Of a stretch of 64,000 bases of DNA, positions 57,183 to 64,000 are shown in pieces (position 1 is the stretch's first letter; every line of letters begins with the position of its first letter). A program made the position numbers and the translations under genes. This stretch comes from Streptomyces catenulae (lineage in GTDB: Bacteria; Actinomycetota; Actinomycetes; Streptomycetales; Streptomycetaceae): positions 62,001 to 126,000 of the forward strand of contig NZ_JODY01000005.1 in NCBI RefSeq assembly GCF_000718015.1, given 5' to 3'. The notes beneath the pieces are model-generated. The model did not search any database. It worked only from the letters and a program-made list of their open reading frames with translations, and was not told the origin of the DNA.

Positions 57183-58802
57183 GTGAGTGCAACAGTGGTC
57201 GAAGAACGCCCCGACCGGCGGACGGCAACGCTGGTCATGGCCTGTCTGGGGGTGTTCGTCGCCTACCTCCCGGTGACCACCGTCTCGGTGAGTCTGCCCG
57301 TCATCCAACAGGCGCTGCACGCGTCGACCTCCGACCTTTCCTGGGTGTCGGACGCGTTCGTCCTGCCGGTGGCGGCGCTGATCCTCACCGCGGGCGTCTT
57401 CGGTGACGTCCACGGCCGCAAGAAGGTCTTCCAGACGGGCCTCGGCTTCTGCGCCGTGGGCGCCGCGGTGGCGCTCAGCGCGCAGTCGATCGCCCAGGTG
57501 TGGATCGGGCAGGCGCTGCTGGGCGTCGGCGCCGCGGCGCTTCTGCCGATGACGCTGGCCCTCATCAGCCATGTCGTACCCGACCCGCGCGAACGCGGTA
57601 AGTACATCGGCCTGTGGACCACCTCGATGATGGGCTCGCTGGCCGTCGGCCCGCTCGTGGCGGGTGTCATCGTGCAGCACGCCGCCTGGCGCTGGATCTA
57701 TCTGCTCCCCGTCCCGCTGTCGCTCGGCACGATGGTGGTGGCCGCCTTCGTCCTGTCGGAGTCGAGGTCCCCCGTGGCGCGGGCGCTGGATTGGCCCGGG
57801 CAGATCACCGCCGCACTGGCCGTCGTCGCCCTGGTGTACGGCGTCATCGAAGGCGGCGCGGGTTCCTTCGGCGAACCCCAGGTGATCGTCGCGCTCGCGG
57901 TGGCGGTCTGTTCCGGTGCGGCGTTCGCGCTGTTCGAGCGGCGGAGCGCCGATCCGATGCTGGACCTCAGCCTCTTCCGCAGCGCCGCGTTCACCGGGTC
58001 CGCGCTGGTCGTCATGGTCAGCTTCCTCGCGCTGATCGGCTTCTTCTTCGTGCTGAGCCTGTACCTGGGCATGGTGCAGCAGCTCAACACCCTGGAGGCG
58101 GGGCTGCGGATGCTGGTGATCAGCGTCCTGCCGATGGTGCTGGGCACGGCCGTGGGCCGCCTGATGCGGTTCCTGTCCGCCCGCACCCTGATCGCCGGGG
58201 GGCTCGTCCTCACGGCGGCGGGGCTGTTCACGCTGACCGGCGTCGGCGCCGACACCTCGTTCGCCGCCCTGGCCTGGCGGTTCGCCCTGGTCGGGCTCGG
58301 ACTCGGGCTCGCCTTCCCGTGCATCACCGCGACGGCCGTGTCGTCCGTCCCGCCGCACCGGGCCGGAATGGCCGCGGCGGGCAACAACGCCTTCCGCCAG
58401 GTCGGCGGCGCACTGGGCCCCGCGATTCTCGGCGCCCTGCTGACCGGCAAGGTGGTCGGCGCGCTGCCCGACCACATGGCGGCCGCCGGAGTGCCGACGG
58501 CCGTCCGGGACCAGGTCCTGCACGCCGTCGACGCCGACGGTCTCGGCGCCGTCGCCGGTCTGCCGCTCGGCCGCGCCACCGGACCCGCGCTCGACGCGCT
58601 CTCGCGCTCCTTCCTCGACGGACTCCACCTGTGCCTGGTGGTGTCGGGCGTCGTCGTCCTGTGCGGCGCGGGCGTCGCGGCGCTGCTGCTGCGCCCCGTG
58701 CGCGGCGCCCGGTCCGGCGTCCCGGTCGCCGGTGGCCCCGGCCGTCCGGGAGCCGGGGCGGAACGCGTGTCGGGGCAGCGGGCCGACCGCACCCCTGTGT
58801 GA
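57183..58802 (+). CDS. MFS exporter (EmrB/QacA-like, DHA2)
   Basis: 539 residues from GTG 57183, chosen for AAGGAG upstream. About fourteen hydrophobic segments, with VSLPVIQQALHASTSDLSWV, motif GVFGDVHGRKKVFQTGLGF after helix 2 and LGVGAAALLPMTLALISHVV. A proton-driven drug or metabolite exporter. It lies 243 bp after the FAD monooxygenase and 41 bp before the Lrp-like gene, so it could be co-transcribed with either side. Confidence 0.9.
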   Translation: MSATVVEERPDRRTATLVMACLGVFVAYLPVTTVSVSLPVIQQALHASTSDLSWVSDAFVLPVAALILTAGVFGDVHGRKKVFQTGLGFCAVGAAVALSAQSIAQVWIGQALLGVGAAALLPMTLALISHVVPDPRERGKYIGLWTTSMMGSLAVGPLVAGVIVQHAAWRWIYLLPVPLSLGTMVVAAFVLSESRSPVARALDWPGQITAALAVVALVYGVIEGGAGSFGEPQVIVALAVAVCSGAAFALFERRSADPMLDLSLFRSAAFTGSALVVMVSFLALIGFFFVLSLYLGMVQQLNTLEAGLRMLVISVLPMVLGTAVGRLMRFLSARTLIAGGLVLTAAGLFTLTGVGADTSFAALAWRFALVGLGLGLAFPCITATAVSSVPPHRAGMAAAGNNAFRQVGGALGPAILGALLTGKVVGALPDHMAAAGVPTAVRDQVLHAVDADGLGAVAGLPLGRATGPALDALSRSFLDGLHLCLVVSGVVVLCGAGVAALLLRPVRGARSGVPVAGGPGRPGAGAERVSGQRADRTPV

Positions 58803-58843
58803 CGCTCCGCTGCACGGAGACATCCCGGAGGAAGGCAGCCCAC

Positions 58844-59812
58844 GTGTACGAGCCCGACGCTCTCGACCTGTGCCTGTTGCAGGCGCTGCAACTGGACGGC
58901 CGCGCGCCGTTCCGCAGGATCGCGGAGGTGCTCGGCGTGTCCGACCAGACGATCGCCCGCCGCTTCCGCAGGCTGCGCGGCGAGGCGCGGCTCAGGGTGG
59001 TGGGCGTCGCCGACCGGAGCAGGCTGGGGCGCACCAACTGGATCGTCCGGTTGCGGTGCGCCCCGGACGCCGCCGAACCGCTGGCGGACGCGCTCGCCCG
59101 GCGGCCGGACACCTCGTACATCGGGCTGATGTCCGGCGGCACCGAGGTGATGTGCACGATGAAGCCGCGCAGCCGCCAGGACCGTGACGACCTGCTCCTG
59201 GACCGCATCCCTCGCACCCGCCGGGTCACCTCCATCGACGCCTGCTGCGTCCTCTCCCACTTCTACGGCGCACCGCTCGGCTGGCTCAACAAGATCGACG
59301 CGCTCACCCCGGAGCAGGAGGCGGCCCTGCGCCCGGACCCGCCCGGGGCGGTGGACGGTCCCGTCGCCCCGGACGCCCTGGACGAGGCGCTGTTGGAGGT
59401 GCTGGGGCGCGACGGCCGCGCCTCGGCCACCGAGCTGGCGGCGGCCACCGGTCAGACGGAGTCCGCGGTCAAACGCCGGGTGAGGCGGCTGCGCGCCTCG
59501 GGCCTCCTGGTCTTCTACATCGAGTGCGACCACGAGCAGCTCGGCCACGGCACGGTCGCGGTGCTGTGGCTGAAGGTGGCGCCGTCCCGGCTGCGCTCGG
59601 TGGGCCGGACGCTCGCCGGGCACCGCGAGGTGCGGTTCGCGGCGGCCACCAGCGGCCAGGCCAACGTCATGGTCTCGGTGCTGTGCCGCACCACGGAGGA
59701 ACTCTTCGCCTACCTCGCGGACCGGGTCGGCGCCATGGACGGCGTACAGGCCATCGAGACGCTGCCCACGCTGCGCGAGGTCAAGGCGCTCACCTACGTC
59801 ACACCCCGCTGA
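58844..59812 (+). CDS. Lrp/AsnC family regulator, tandem-domain type
   Basis: 322 residues from GTG 58844. Two Lrp units in one chain: HTH LDLCLLQALQLDGRAPFRRI then VLGVSDQTIARRFRRLRGEA, and a second at about 180-225 (LLEVLGRDGRASATELAAAT, ESAVKRRVRRLR). Each HTH is followed by a RAM-type effector segment. Double-length Lrp proteins are common in actinomycetes. It is 63 bp upstream of the LigM-like gene and probably controls that gene and metF in response to the substrate. Confidence 0.88.
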   Translation: MYEPDALDLCLLQALQLDGRAPFRRIAEVLGVSDQTIARRFRRLRGEARLRVVGVADRSRLGRTNWIVRLRCAPDAAEPLADALARRPDTSYIGLMSGGTEVMCTMKPRSRQDRDDLLLDRIPRTRRVTSIDACCVLSHFYGAPLGWLNKIDALTPEQEAALRPDPPGAVDGPVAPDALDEALLEVLGRDGRASATELAAATGQTESAVKRRVRRLRASGLLVFYIECDHEQLGHGTVAVLWLKVAPSRLRSVGRTLAGHREVRFAAATSGQANVMVSVLCRTTEELFAYLADRVGAMDGVQAIETLPTLREVKALTYVTPR

Positions 59813-59875
59813 TCCGCCCGGCCGCCGCGCCCCCCGGAGCCGGAACGTCCGGCCCCGCCCGAAGAGAGGAAGCAG

Positions 59876-61222
59876 ATGACCACTCCCAGCCTCCAGGACG
59901 GCATCGACCGCGCCGGTTCGCCCGTCGCCCTGCTCTGGCAGCCGGGCGCGGAGCCGTGGACGCCCGAGGTGGTCGACCGCGAGTACGCGGGCTGGCGCAC
60001 CGAGCAGCGCGCCTGGCACGAGGGCGTCGCCCTGCTCAACCTCTCGCACCACATGTCCGACCTGTGGATCGAAGGCCCCGACGCCACCAGGGTCCTGGCG
60101 GACCACGGCGCCAACGACTTCACACGCTTCGCCGTCGGCCAGGCCAAGCAGTACGTCCCGGTCACCCGCCACGGCCACCTCGTCACCGACGGGATCCTCT
60201 CCCGCGAGGCCGAGCACTCCTATCTGCTCAGCGGCGTCCCGGCGGCCCAGAACTGGATCCGGTTCCACGCGGAGAAGGGCGGCTACGACGTCGGCTTCAC
60301 GACCGACCCGTCCTCGGCGTTCCGCCCCGGCGGCGGCGCCCCGCGGCTCTTCCGCTACCAGCTCCAGGGCCCGCTCGCCCTCGCCCTCGTCGAGCAGGTC
60401 TTCGGCGCTCCCCTACCGGCCACGAAGTTCTTCCACTCCACCCCGGTCACCCTCGACGGACGCACCTTCAAGGCGCTCCGGCACGGCATGGCCGGACAGG
60501 CGGGTTACGAGTTCGTCGGCCCGTGGGAGCACGCCGACCACGTCCACGAAGCCTTCCTCAGAGCGGGCGAGCCGCTCGGCCTGGTGCGGGTCGGCGCCCT
60601 CGCGTACGCGACGCCCAACATCGAGAGCGGCTGGATACCCTCACCGGTCCCCGGCATCTACACCGACCCGGAGCTGGCGGAGTACCGCTCCTGGCTCCCG
60701 CTCCACGGCATCGAGGGCAGCCGCCCGCTGCACGGCAGCTCCTTCTCGCCGCACATCGAGGACCACTACGTCTCCCCGTACGAACTGGGCTACGGCAGGT
60801 TGATCCACTTCGGGCACGACTTCCTCGGCCGTGACGCGCTGCTCCGGGCTGCGCGGGAGCCGGAGCCACGCCGGAAGGTGACCCTGGTCCTCGACCCCGA
60901 CGACGTACGCCGGGTGCTCGGCGACGGCGCGGACCCGGGCCATGTGCTCAGCTACGCCCGTCACCGGGTGGAGACCGCGTCCGGCCCGGTCGGCGTCACC
61001 CTGCAGACCGCGTCGATCGATCCGGTCGGCACCCTGCTCTCCCTGGGCCTGGTCGACGCGGCACACGCGGCGCCCGGTACCGAGGTGACCGTCGTCTGGG
61101 GCGACCACCCGGGACCGGGCACCGACCCCGGGGCCGACCTCGGGTTCCCGCGCCTGCGCGCCACGGTCCAGCTCACCCCGTTCAACCGGCACGCGCGCAC
61201 CGAGTACCGTCGTGACGCCTGA
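59876..61222 (+). CDS. ligM: LigM/DesA-like tetrahydrofolate-dependent O-demethylase
   Basis: 448 residues with the GcvT-like fold: EGVALLNLSHHMSDLWIEGP, DATRVLADHGANDFTRFAVG, FRYQLQGPLALALVEQVFG, RHGMAGQAGYEFVGPWEHAD, and the C-terminal barrel LRAAREPEPRRKVTLVLDPD. Length and pattern match LigM/DesA, which move an aromatic O-methyl group to tetrahydrofolate, better than the shorter DmdA or GcvT. The following metF can recycle the 5-methyl-tetrahydrofolate formed. Possible substrates are vanillate, syringate or a methoxybenzoate. Substrate assignment is inference. Confidence 0.82.
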   Translation: MTTPSLQDGIDRAGSPVALLWQPGAEPWTPEVVDREYAGWRTEQRAWHEGVALLNLSHHMSDLWIEGPDATRVLADHGANDFTRFAVGQAKQYVPVTRHGHLVTDGILSREAEHSYLLSGVPAAQNWIRFHAEKGGYDVGFTTDPSSAFRPGGGAPRLFRYQLQGPLALALVEQVFGAPLPATKFFHSTPVTLDGRTFKALRHGMAGQAGYEFVGPWEHADHVHEAFLRAGEPLGLVRVGALAYATPNIESGWIPSPVPGIYTDPELAEYRSWLPLHGIEGSRPLHGSSFSPHIEDHYVSPYELGYGRLIHFGHDFLGRDALLRAAREPEPRRKVTLVLDPDDVRRVLGDGADPGHVLSYARHRVETASGPVGVTLQTASIDPVGTLLSLGLVDAAHAAPGTEVTVVWGDHPGPGTDPGADLGFPRLRATVQLTPFNRHARTEYRRDA

Positions 61223-61251
61223 TTTGCGCGCCCCGCCCCATGAGGAGCTCG

Positions 61252-62124
61252 ATGAACCCCCTCTGCCCGGCCTCGCCGTCGGTGAGTGCGTCGTTGCTGG
61301 ACGACTTCTCCCTGGAGATGACCGGTAAGGACATACCGAACCTGGAGGCGGCCGCACCGCTCGTGCCGCCCGGGACACGGATCAATGTGACCTTCCTCGG
61401 CAACGAGGACCTGCGGATGCGGCTCGCCGCCGCCCGCGCCGTGAAACGCCTCGGGTTCCGCCCGGTCCCGCACATCTCCGCCCGGCGTCTGGGCTCCCGG
61501 GCCGACTTCGAGCAGTTCCTCGCCGGACTGCGCGCGGACGCCACCGGGACGGAGGTCTTCGCCGTGGGCGGCGACCCGGCGAGCCCGCAGGGCCCCTACC
61601 CGGACTCGCTCTCCCTGATCGAGTCCGGCCTGCTGTCCTCGTACGGGGTGCGGCACATCGGCATCAGCGGCTATCCGGAAGGCCATCCGGCCATCGCCGC
61701 CGAGGCGCTGTGGGGCGCGTTGCGCGACAAGAGCGCCGCCCTGGCCGAGCAGGGGCTGGGCGGCAGTGTCATCACCCAGTTCGGGTTCGCCGCCGAGCCG
61801 GTGCTGACCTGGCTCGCCCGCGTCCGCGACGAGGGCATCACCCTGCCCGTACGCATCGGCGTCCCCGGTCCCGCCGGGGTACGGCGTCTGATGGGGTACG
61901 CGGCCCGCTTCGGCGTGGGCACCAGCGCCTCCATCGCCAAGAAGTACGGCCTCTCCCTCACCAACCTGATGGGCACCGCCGGGCCCGACCGATTCCTGCA
62001 CTCGCTGGCCGAGGGCCACGACCCGGCGCGCCACGGCGCCGTGAAGATCCACTTCTATACGTTCGGCGGCCTGGAGGCCACCTCCGAGTGGATCGCCTCG
62101 TTCCGGAAGAACGCCCTGGTGTGA
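61252..62124 (+). CDS. metF: Methylenetetrahydrofolate reductase (MetF-like), LigM-associated
   Basis: 290 residues from ATG 61252, preceded by AGGAG; a nearer ATG at 61240 lacks a site. TIM-barrel MTHFR: SLEMTGKDI, RINVTFLGNEDLRMRLAAAR, FAVGGDPASPQGPYPDSLSL, GISGYPEGHPAI and VITQFGFAAEPVLTWLARVR. In Sphingobium the ligM-metF pair runs this enzyme in the oxidative direction to recover the methyl carbon. It is 29 bp after ligM, so co-transcribed. A housekeeping MetF is the less likely alternative given position. Confidence 0.88.
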   Translation: MNPLCPASPSVSASLLDDFSLEMTGKDIPNLEAAAPLVPPGTRINVTFLGNEDLRMRLAAARAVKRLGFRPVPHISARRLGSRADFEQFLAGLRADATGTEVFAVGGDPASPQGPYPDSLSLIESGLLSSYGVRHIGISGYPEGHPAIAAEALWGALRDKSAALAEQGLGGSVITQFGFAAEPVLTWLARVRDEGITLPVRIGVPGPAGVRRLMGYAARFGVGTSASIAKKYGLSLTNLMGTAGPDRFLHSLAEGHDPARHGAVKIHFYTFGGLEATSEWIASFRKNALV

Positions 62125-62291
62125 CGGTCGCCGCCGGTCGGGCGGCGGCTGCCGGGGACACCGGGGCGGCAGGACGACGAGGCGGCCCACGGAGCCATTT
62201 GCCGCCCCTCGCGCGGCACGGTTGTTCCTATAGGTTCGACACATCCCGTCCGAGGACGGGGCCGGACCTACGCGTGAGGGAGCTTGCCCGC

Positions 62292-62870
62292 ATGGCCTTC
62301 ATCCACCGCACCACCATGACGCCCACCAAGCTGGAGCTGCTCACCGAGTGGCTGCCGAAGCAGAGCTGGTACGTGGGCGGTGCCGCCACGCCGGAGCTGT
62401 CCAGGGCCGGTGGGTTCCGTCTGGACGACCCGGAGGGCGCGGTCGGCATCGAGTTCATGGTCGTCGTGGACACCGGCGCCCGGGAGCCGGTGGCGTATCT
62501 GGTGCCGATGGGCTACCGCGCCACGGCGCTGGAGGGCGCCCCGGGCGGGGCCCTGATCGGCACCTCCGAGCACGGGGTGCTCGGCACCCGGTGGCTCTAC
62601 GACGGCGGCCACGACCCGGTGGTGCTGGCCCAGTTGGGCGCCCTGCTCCGCGGTGAGGCGGAACCGCAGCAGCAGAGCGTGAGCGACACCCCCGACCCGT
62701 CCGTCACGGTCCACGGCACCGTCCCGGACGGCGGGTCCGGCGTCCGCCTCCACCGCGTCCTCCGCGAGGCGACCGCCGGGCAGCAGCCCTCCGCCCACGT
62801 CGTCGCCGGGTGGACCTGGCCGAACGGAACGACCGCACAAGGCGTCTTCGCGACCGCCGCACCGCGGTAG
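62292..62870 (+). CDS. Uncharacterised protein, maltokinase N-cap-like
   Basis: 192 residues from ATG 62292. Opens AFIHRTTMTPTKLELLTEWL, followed by a beta-rich stretch (AGGFRLDDPEGAVGIEFMVV, PVAYLVPMGYRATALEGAPG) and GVLGTRWLYDGGHDPVVLAQ. This pattern recalls the N-terminal cap domain of actinobacterial maltokinases and stand-alone homologues found in Streptomyces. No kinase domain follows. The C-terminal third looks like a variable beta domain. Function unknown. It is 167 bp after metF with no clear regulatory link. Confidence 0.72.
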   Translation: MAFIHRTTMTPTKLELLTEWLPKQSWYVGGAATPELSRAGGFRLDDPEGAVGIEFMVVVDTGAREPVAYLVPMGYRATALEGAPGGALIGTSEHGVLGTRWLYDGGHDPVVLAQLGALLRGEAEPQQQSVSDTPDPSVTVHGTVPDGGSGVRLHRVLREATAGQQPSAHVVAGWTWPNGTTAQGVFATAAPR

Positions 62871-62924
62871 ACCCCGCCGGGGGAGAGCGCCGACCGTCGG
62901 CCGGTGCTCTCCCACCCTCGCCGC

Positions 62925-64000
62925 TCAGGACGGCTGGTGTTCGTCGAAGAAGGTGACAGCTTCGGCGGGGTCCGGGCTCACCAGGCGTTCCAGACCTGCC
63001 GTCGTGAGCGCCGCCCATCTGCCCGCCCGTGCCCACATCTGCTCCTCGAAGGCGCGGACGGTCGCGTCCAGGTCCTCGGGGTCGGCGGCGAGCGACTCGG
63101 CGAGTTCGGCGCCTTCCAGCATCGCGAGGTTCGCGCCCGCCCCCAGCGGCGGCATCAGATGCGCGGCGTCGCCCAGCAGCGTCACCCCGGGGACGTGCGC
63201 CCAGGTGTGGGCGACCGGCAGGGCGTGGAGCGGGCGGTGGGTGAACGCGGCGCCGTGGCGGAGGAGCGCGAGGACGGGGTCGGCCCAGCCGTCGAACAGC
63301 GCCAGCAGGCTCGACCGCAGGGCCTCGGCATCGGCCGGGTCCAGGTCCGCGTGCCAGTCCACCGGCGCACGGAACTGTGCGTACACCTTGACGTGGCCGC
63401 CGCTGTTGCGTTGGGCGACGAGAGCGCGGTTCACGCCGTACACCGCCAGGGAACCGTCGCCGATCAGGTGGGCGAGGTCCGGGTGGCGGGTGTCCACGTC
63501 GTCAAGGGAGGTCTCGACCGCGGTGACGCCGGTGTAGTGCGGGGTCACCGGCGAGACGGCGGAACGGGTCCGGGACCAGGCGCCGTCCGCGCCGACCACG
63601 AGGTCGAACGTCTCCTGCCGCCCGTCCGCGAGGTGGACCCGTACGCCGTCCCCGCCCCCCGGCACCACCTGCCGCACCGGCTGCCCCCACCGCACGTCGA
63701 GCGGGCCGAGCAGCAGGTCACGGAGGTGTCCGCGGTCGATCTCGGGGTGGGCCCGGTCGTCCGGATCCGGTTGCCAGTCGCGCAGGACGCTCCCGTCCGG
63801 GGCGAGGATGCGCAGGGCCTGCCCCTCGGGTCGGGACAGCGCCCGGAACTCCGCCAGCAGCCCCGCCTTGTCCAACGCCCGCTGCCCCAGCCCCTCGTGG
63901 AGGTCCAGCGTGCCGCCCGGGGGACGGGCCGTGGGCGAGGTCTCGCGTTCGAAGACGGTGACGGGGTGGCCGTGGCGGTGCAGCACCCGGGCGAAGGTGA
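62925..64000 (-). CDS. TetX-like FAD-dependent monooxygenase (5' end cut by window edge)
   Basis: The frame is open to the window edge (about 358 codons) and the reading TFARVLHRHGHPVTVFERE at its start lacks the GxGxxG that normally precedes it, so the true start lies outside. Features: GGTLDLHEGLGQRALDKAGL, DG motif VVGADGAWSRTR and GD motif GVTLLGDAAHLMPPLGAGAN, all as in the TetX/class A group. It may inactivate or decorate an aromatic compound. Convergent with the 62292 gene, 54-bp gap. Confidence 0.9.
   Translation of the reverse strand, partial: TFARVLHRHGHPVTVFERETSPTARPPGGTLDLHEGLGQRALDKAGLLAEFRALSRPEGQALRILAPDGSVLRDWQPDPDDRAHPEIDRGHLRDLLLGPLDVRWGQPVRQVVPGGGDGVRVHLADGRQETFDLVVGADGAWSRTRSAVSPVTPHYTGVTAVETSLDDVDTRHPDLAHLIGDGSLAVYGVNRALVAQRNSGGHVKVYAQFRAPVDWHADLDPADAEALRSSLLALFDGWADPVLALLRHGAAFTHRPLHALPVAHTWAHVPGVTLLGDAAHLMPPLGAGANLAMLEGAELAESLAADPEDLDATVRAFEEQMWARAGRWAALTTAGLERLVSPDPAEAVTFFDEHQPS

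Noticed and set aside
55653..58823. Long antisense frame over the FAD monooxygenase and MFS genes
   Set aside because: Low-complexity translation with no domain, opposite to two clear genes.
1..64000. tRNA, rRNA, insertion sequences or phage genes
   Set aside because: No recognisable transposase, integrase, tRNA cloverleaf or rRNA segment was seen by eye; a dedicated scan was not possible.

Overview
The window reads as one stretch of a high-GC actinomycete chromosome, most likely Streptomyces or a close relative. The support is strong G/C bias at third codon positions, frequent GTG starts, many 4-bp stop/start overlaps (ATGA or GTGA), a mycothiol-type maleylpyruvate isomerase, an ECF41-type sigma factor, an AfsA-like protein and rare TTA codons confined to a few genes. 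I see no rRNA, tRNA, CRISPR array, transposase or phage gene. Both window edges cut a gene: a TetR regulator on the left and a TetX-like FAD monooxygenase on the right.

Region 1 (1-6.2 kb) holds a TetR regulator, an orphan HypX (CO-forming maturase family) with no hydrogenase nearby, a small Cys-rich unknown protein, an isochorismatase-fold protein without the usual Cys, and a MarR-MFS efflux operon with a near-ideal operator. Region 2 (6.2-16.3 kb) is the most novel part. It has an ACP, two KASIII enzymes, three SDR reductases, a zinc-free MDR reductase, an AfsA-like hot-dog protein, a HAD phosphatase and two unrecognised proteins, in several minus-strand operons. TTA (bldA) codons occur in the ACP, one SDR, the AfsA-like gene, the HAD gene and the neighbouring MFS gene. 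I read this as a candidate pathway for a butanolide/butenolide-like or other small fatty-acyl product under developmental control. Region 3 (16.3-21.6 kb) is a LysR-controlled acyl-CoA operon: CoA-transferase, crotonase-fold protein and a pair of acyl-CoA dehydrogenases.

Region 4 (21.6-28.3 kb) is a phosphonate catabolic island: LysR, phosphonoacetate hydrolase PhnA, an organophosphate-type MFS importer, a phosphonate-associated FAD oxidoreductase and a phosphonoacetaldehyde-type aldehyde dehydrogenase. Region 5 (28.4-34.3 kb) holds a membrane-spanning hydrolase/VCBS-repeat protein, an AhpD-like protein plus ECF41 sigma factor with a matching promoter, a secreted GH5 glycosidase and a secreted cupin. 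Region 6 (34.3-47.0 kb) is an aromatic-acid hub. One part is a 3-hydroxyphenylpropionate-type meta-cleavage pathway (monooxygenase, type I extradiol dioxygenase, C-C hydrolase, hydratase, aldolase, acylating acetaldehyde dehydrogenase) with TetR and IclR regulators. The other is a gentisate pathway (3-hydroxybenzoate 6-hydroxylase, gentisate dioxygenase, maleylpyruvate isomerase, fumarylpyruvate hydrolase) with its own IclR.

Region 7 (47.1-53.2 kb) has a Tat-exported metallo-beta-lactamase-fold enzyme, a second secreted GH5 enzyme, an epoxide hydrolase with a divergent CGNR regulator sharing a duplicated 20-bp site, and a C39-like peptidase. Region 8 (53.4-64 kb) has a second ACP-KASIII pair (also with a TTA codon), a TetR-type regulator with two HTH domains, an FAD monooxygenase, an MFS exporter, and an Lrp-LigM-MetF group that looks like tetrahydrofolate-dependent O-demethylation. 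Many intergenic gaps carry clear inverted repeats suited to the adjacent regulator family. Convergent gene pairs are mostly separated by long perfect GC hairpins without a T-tract. All site calls were made by eye.
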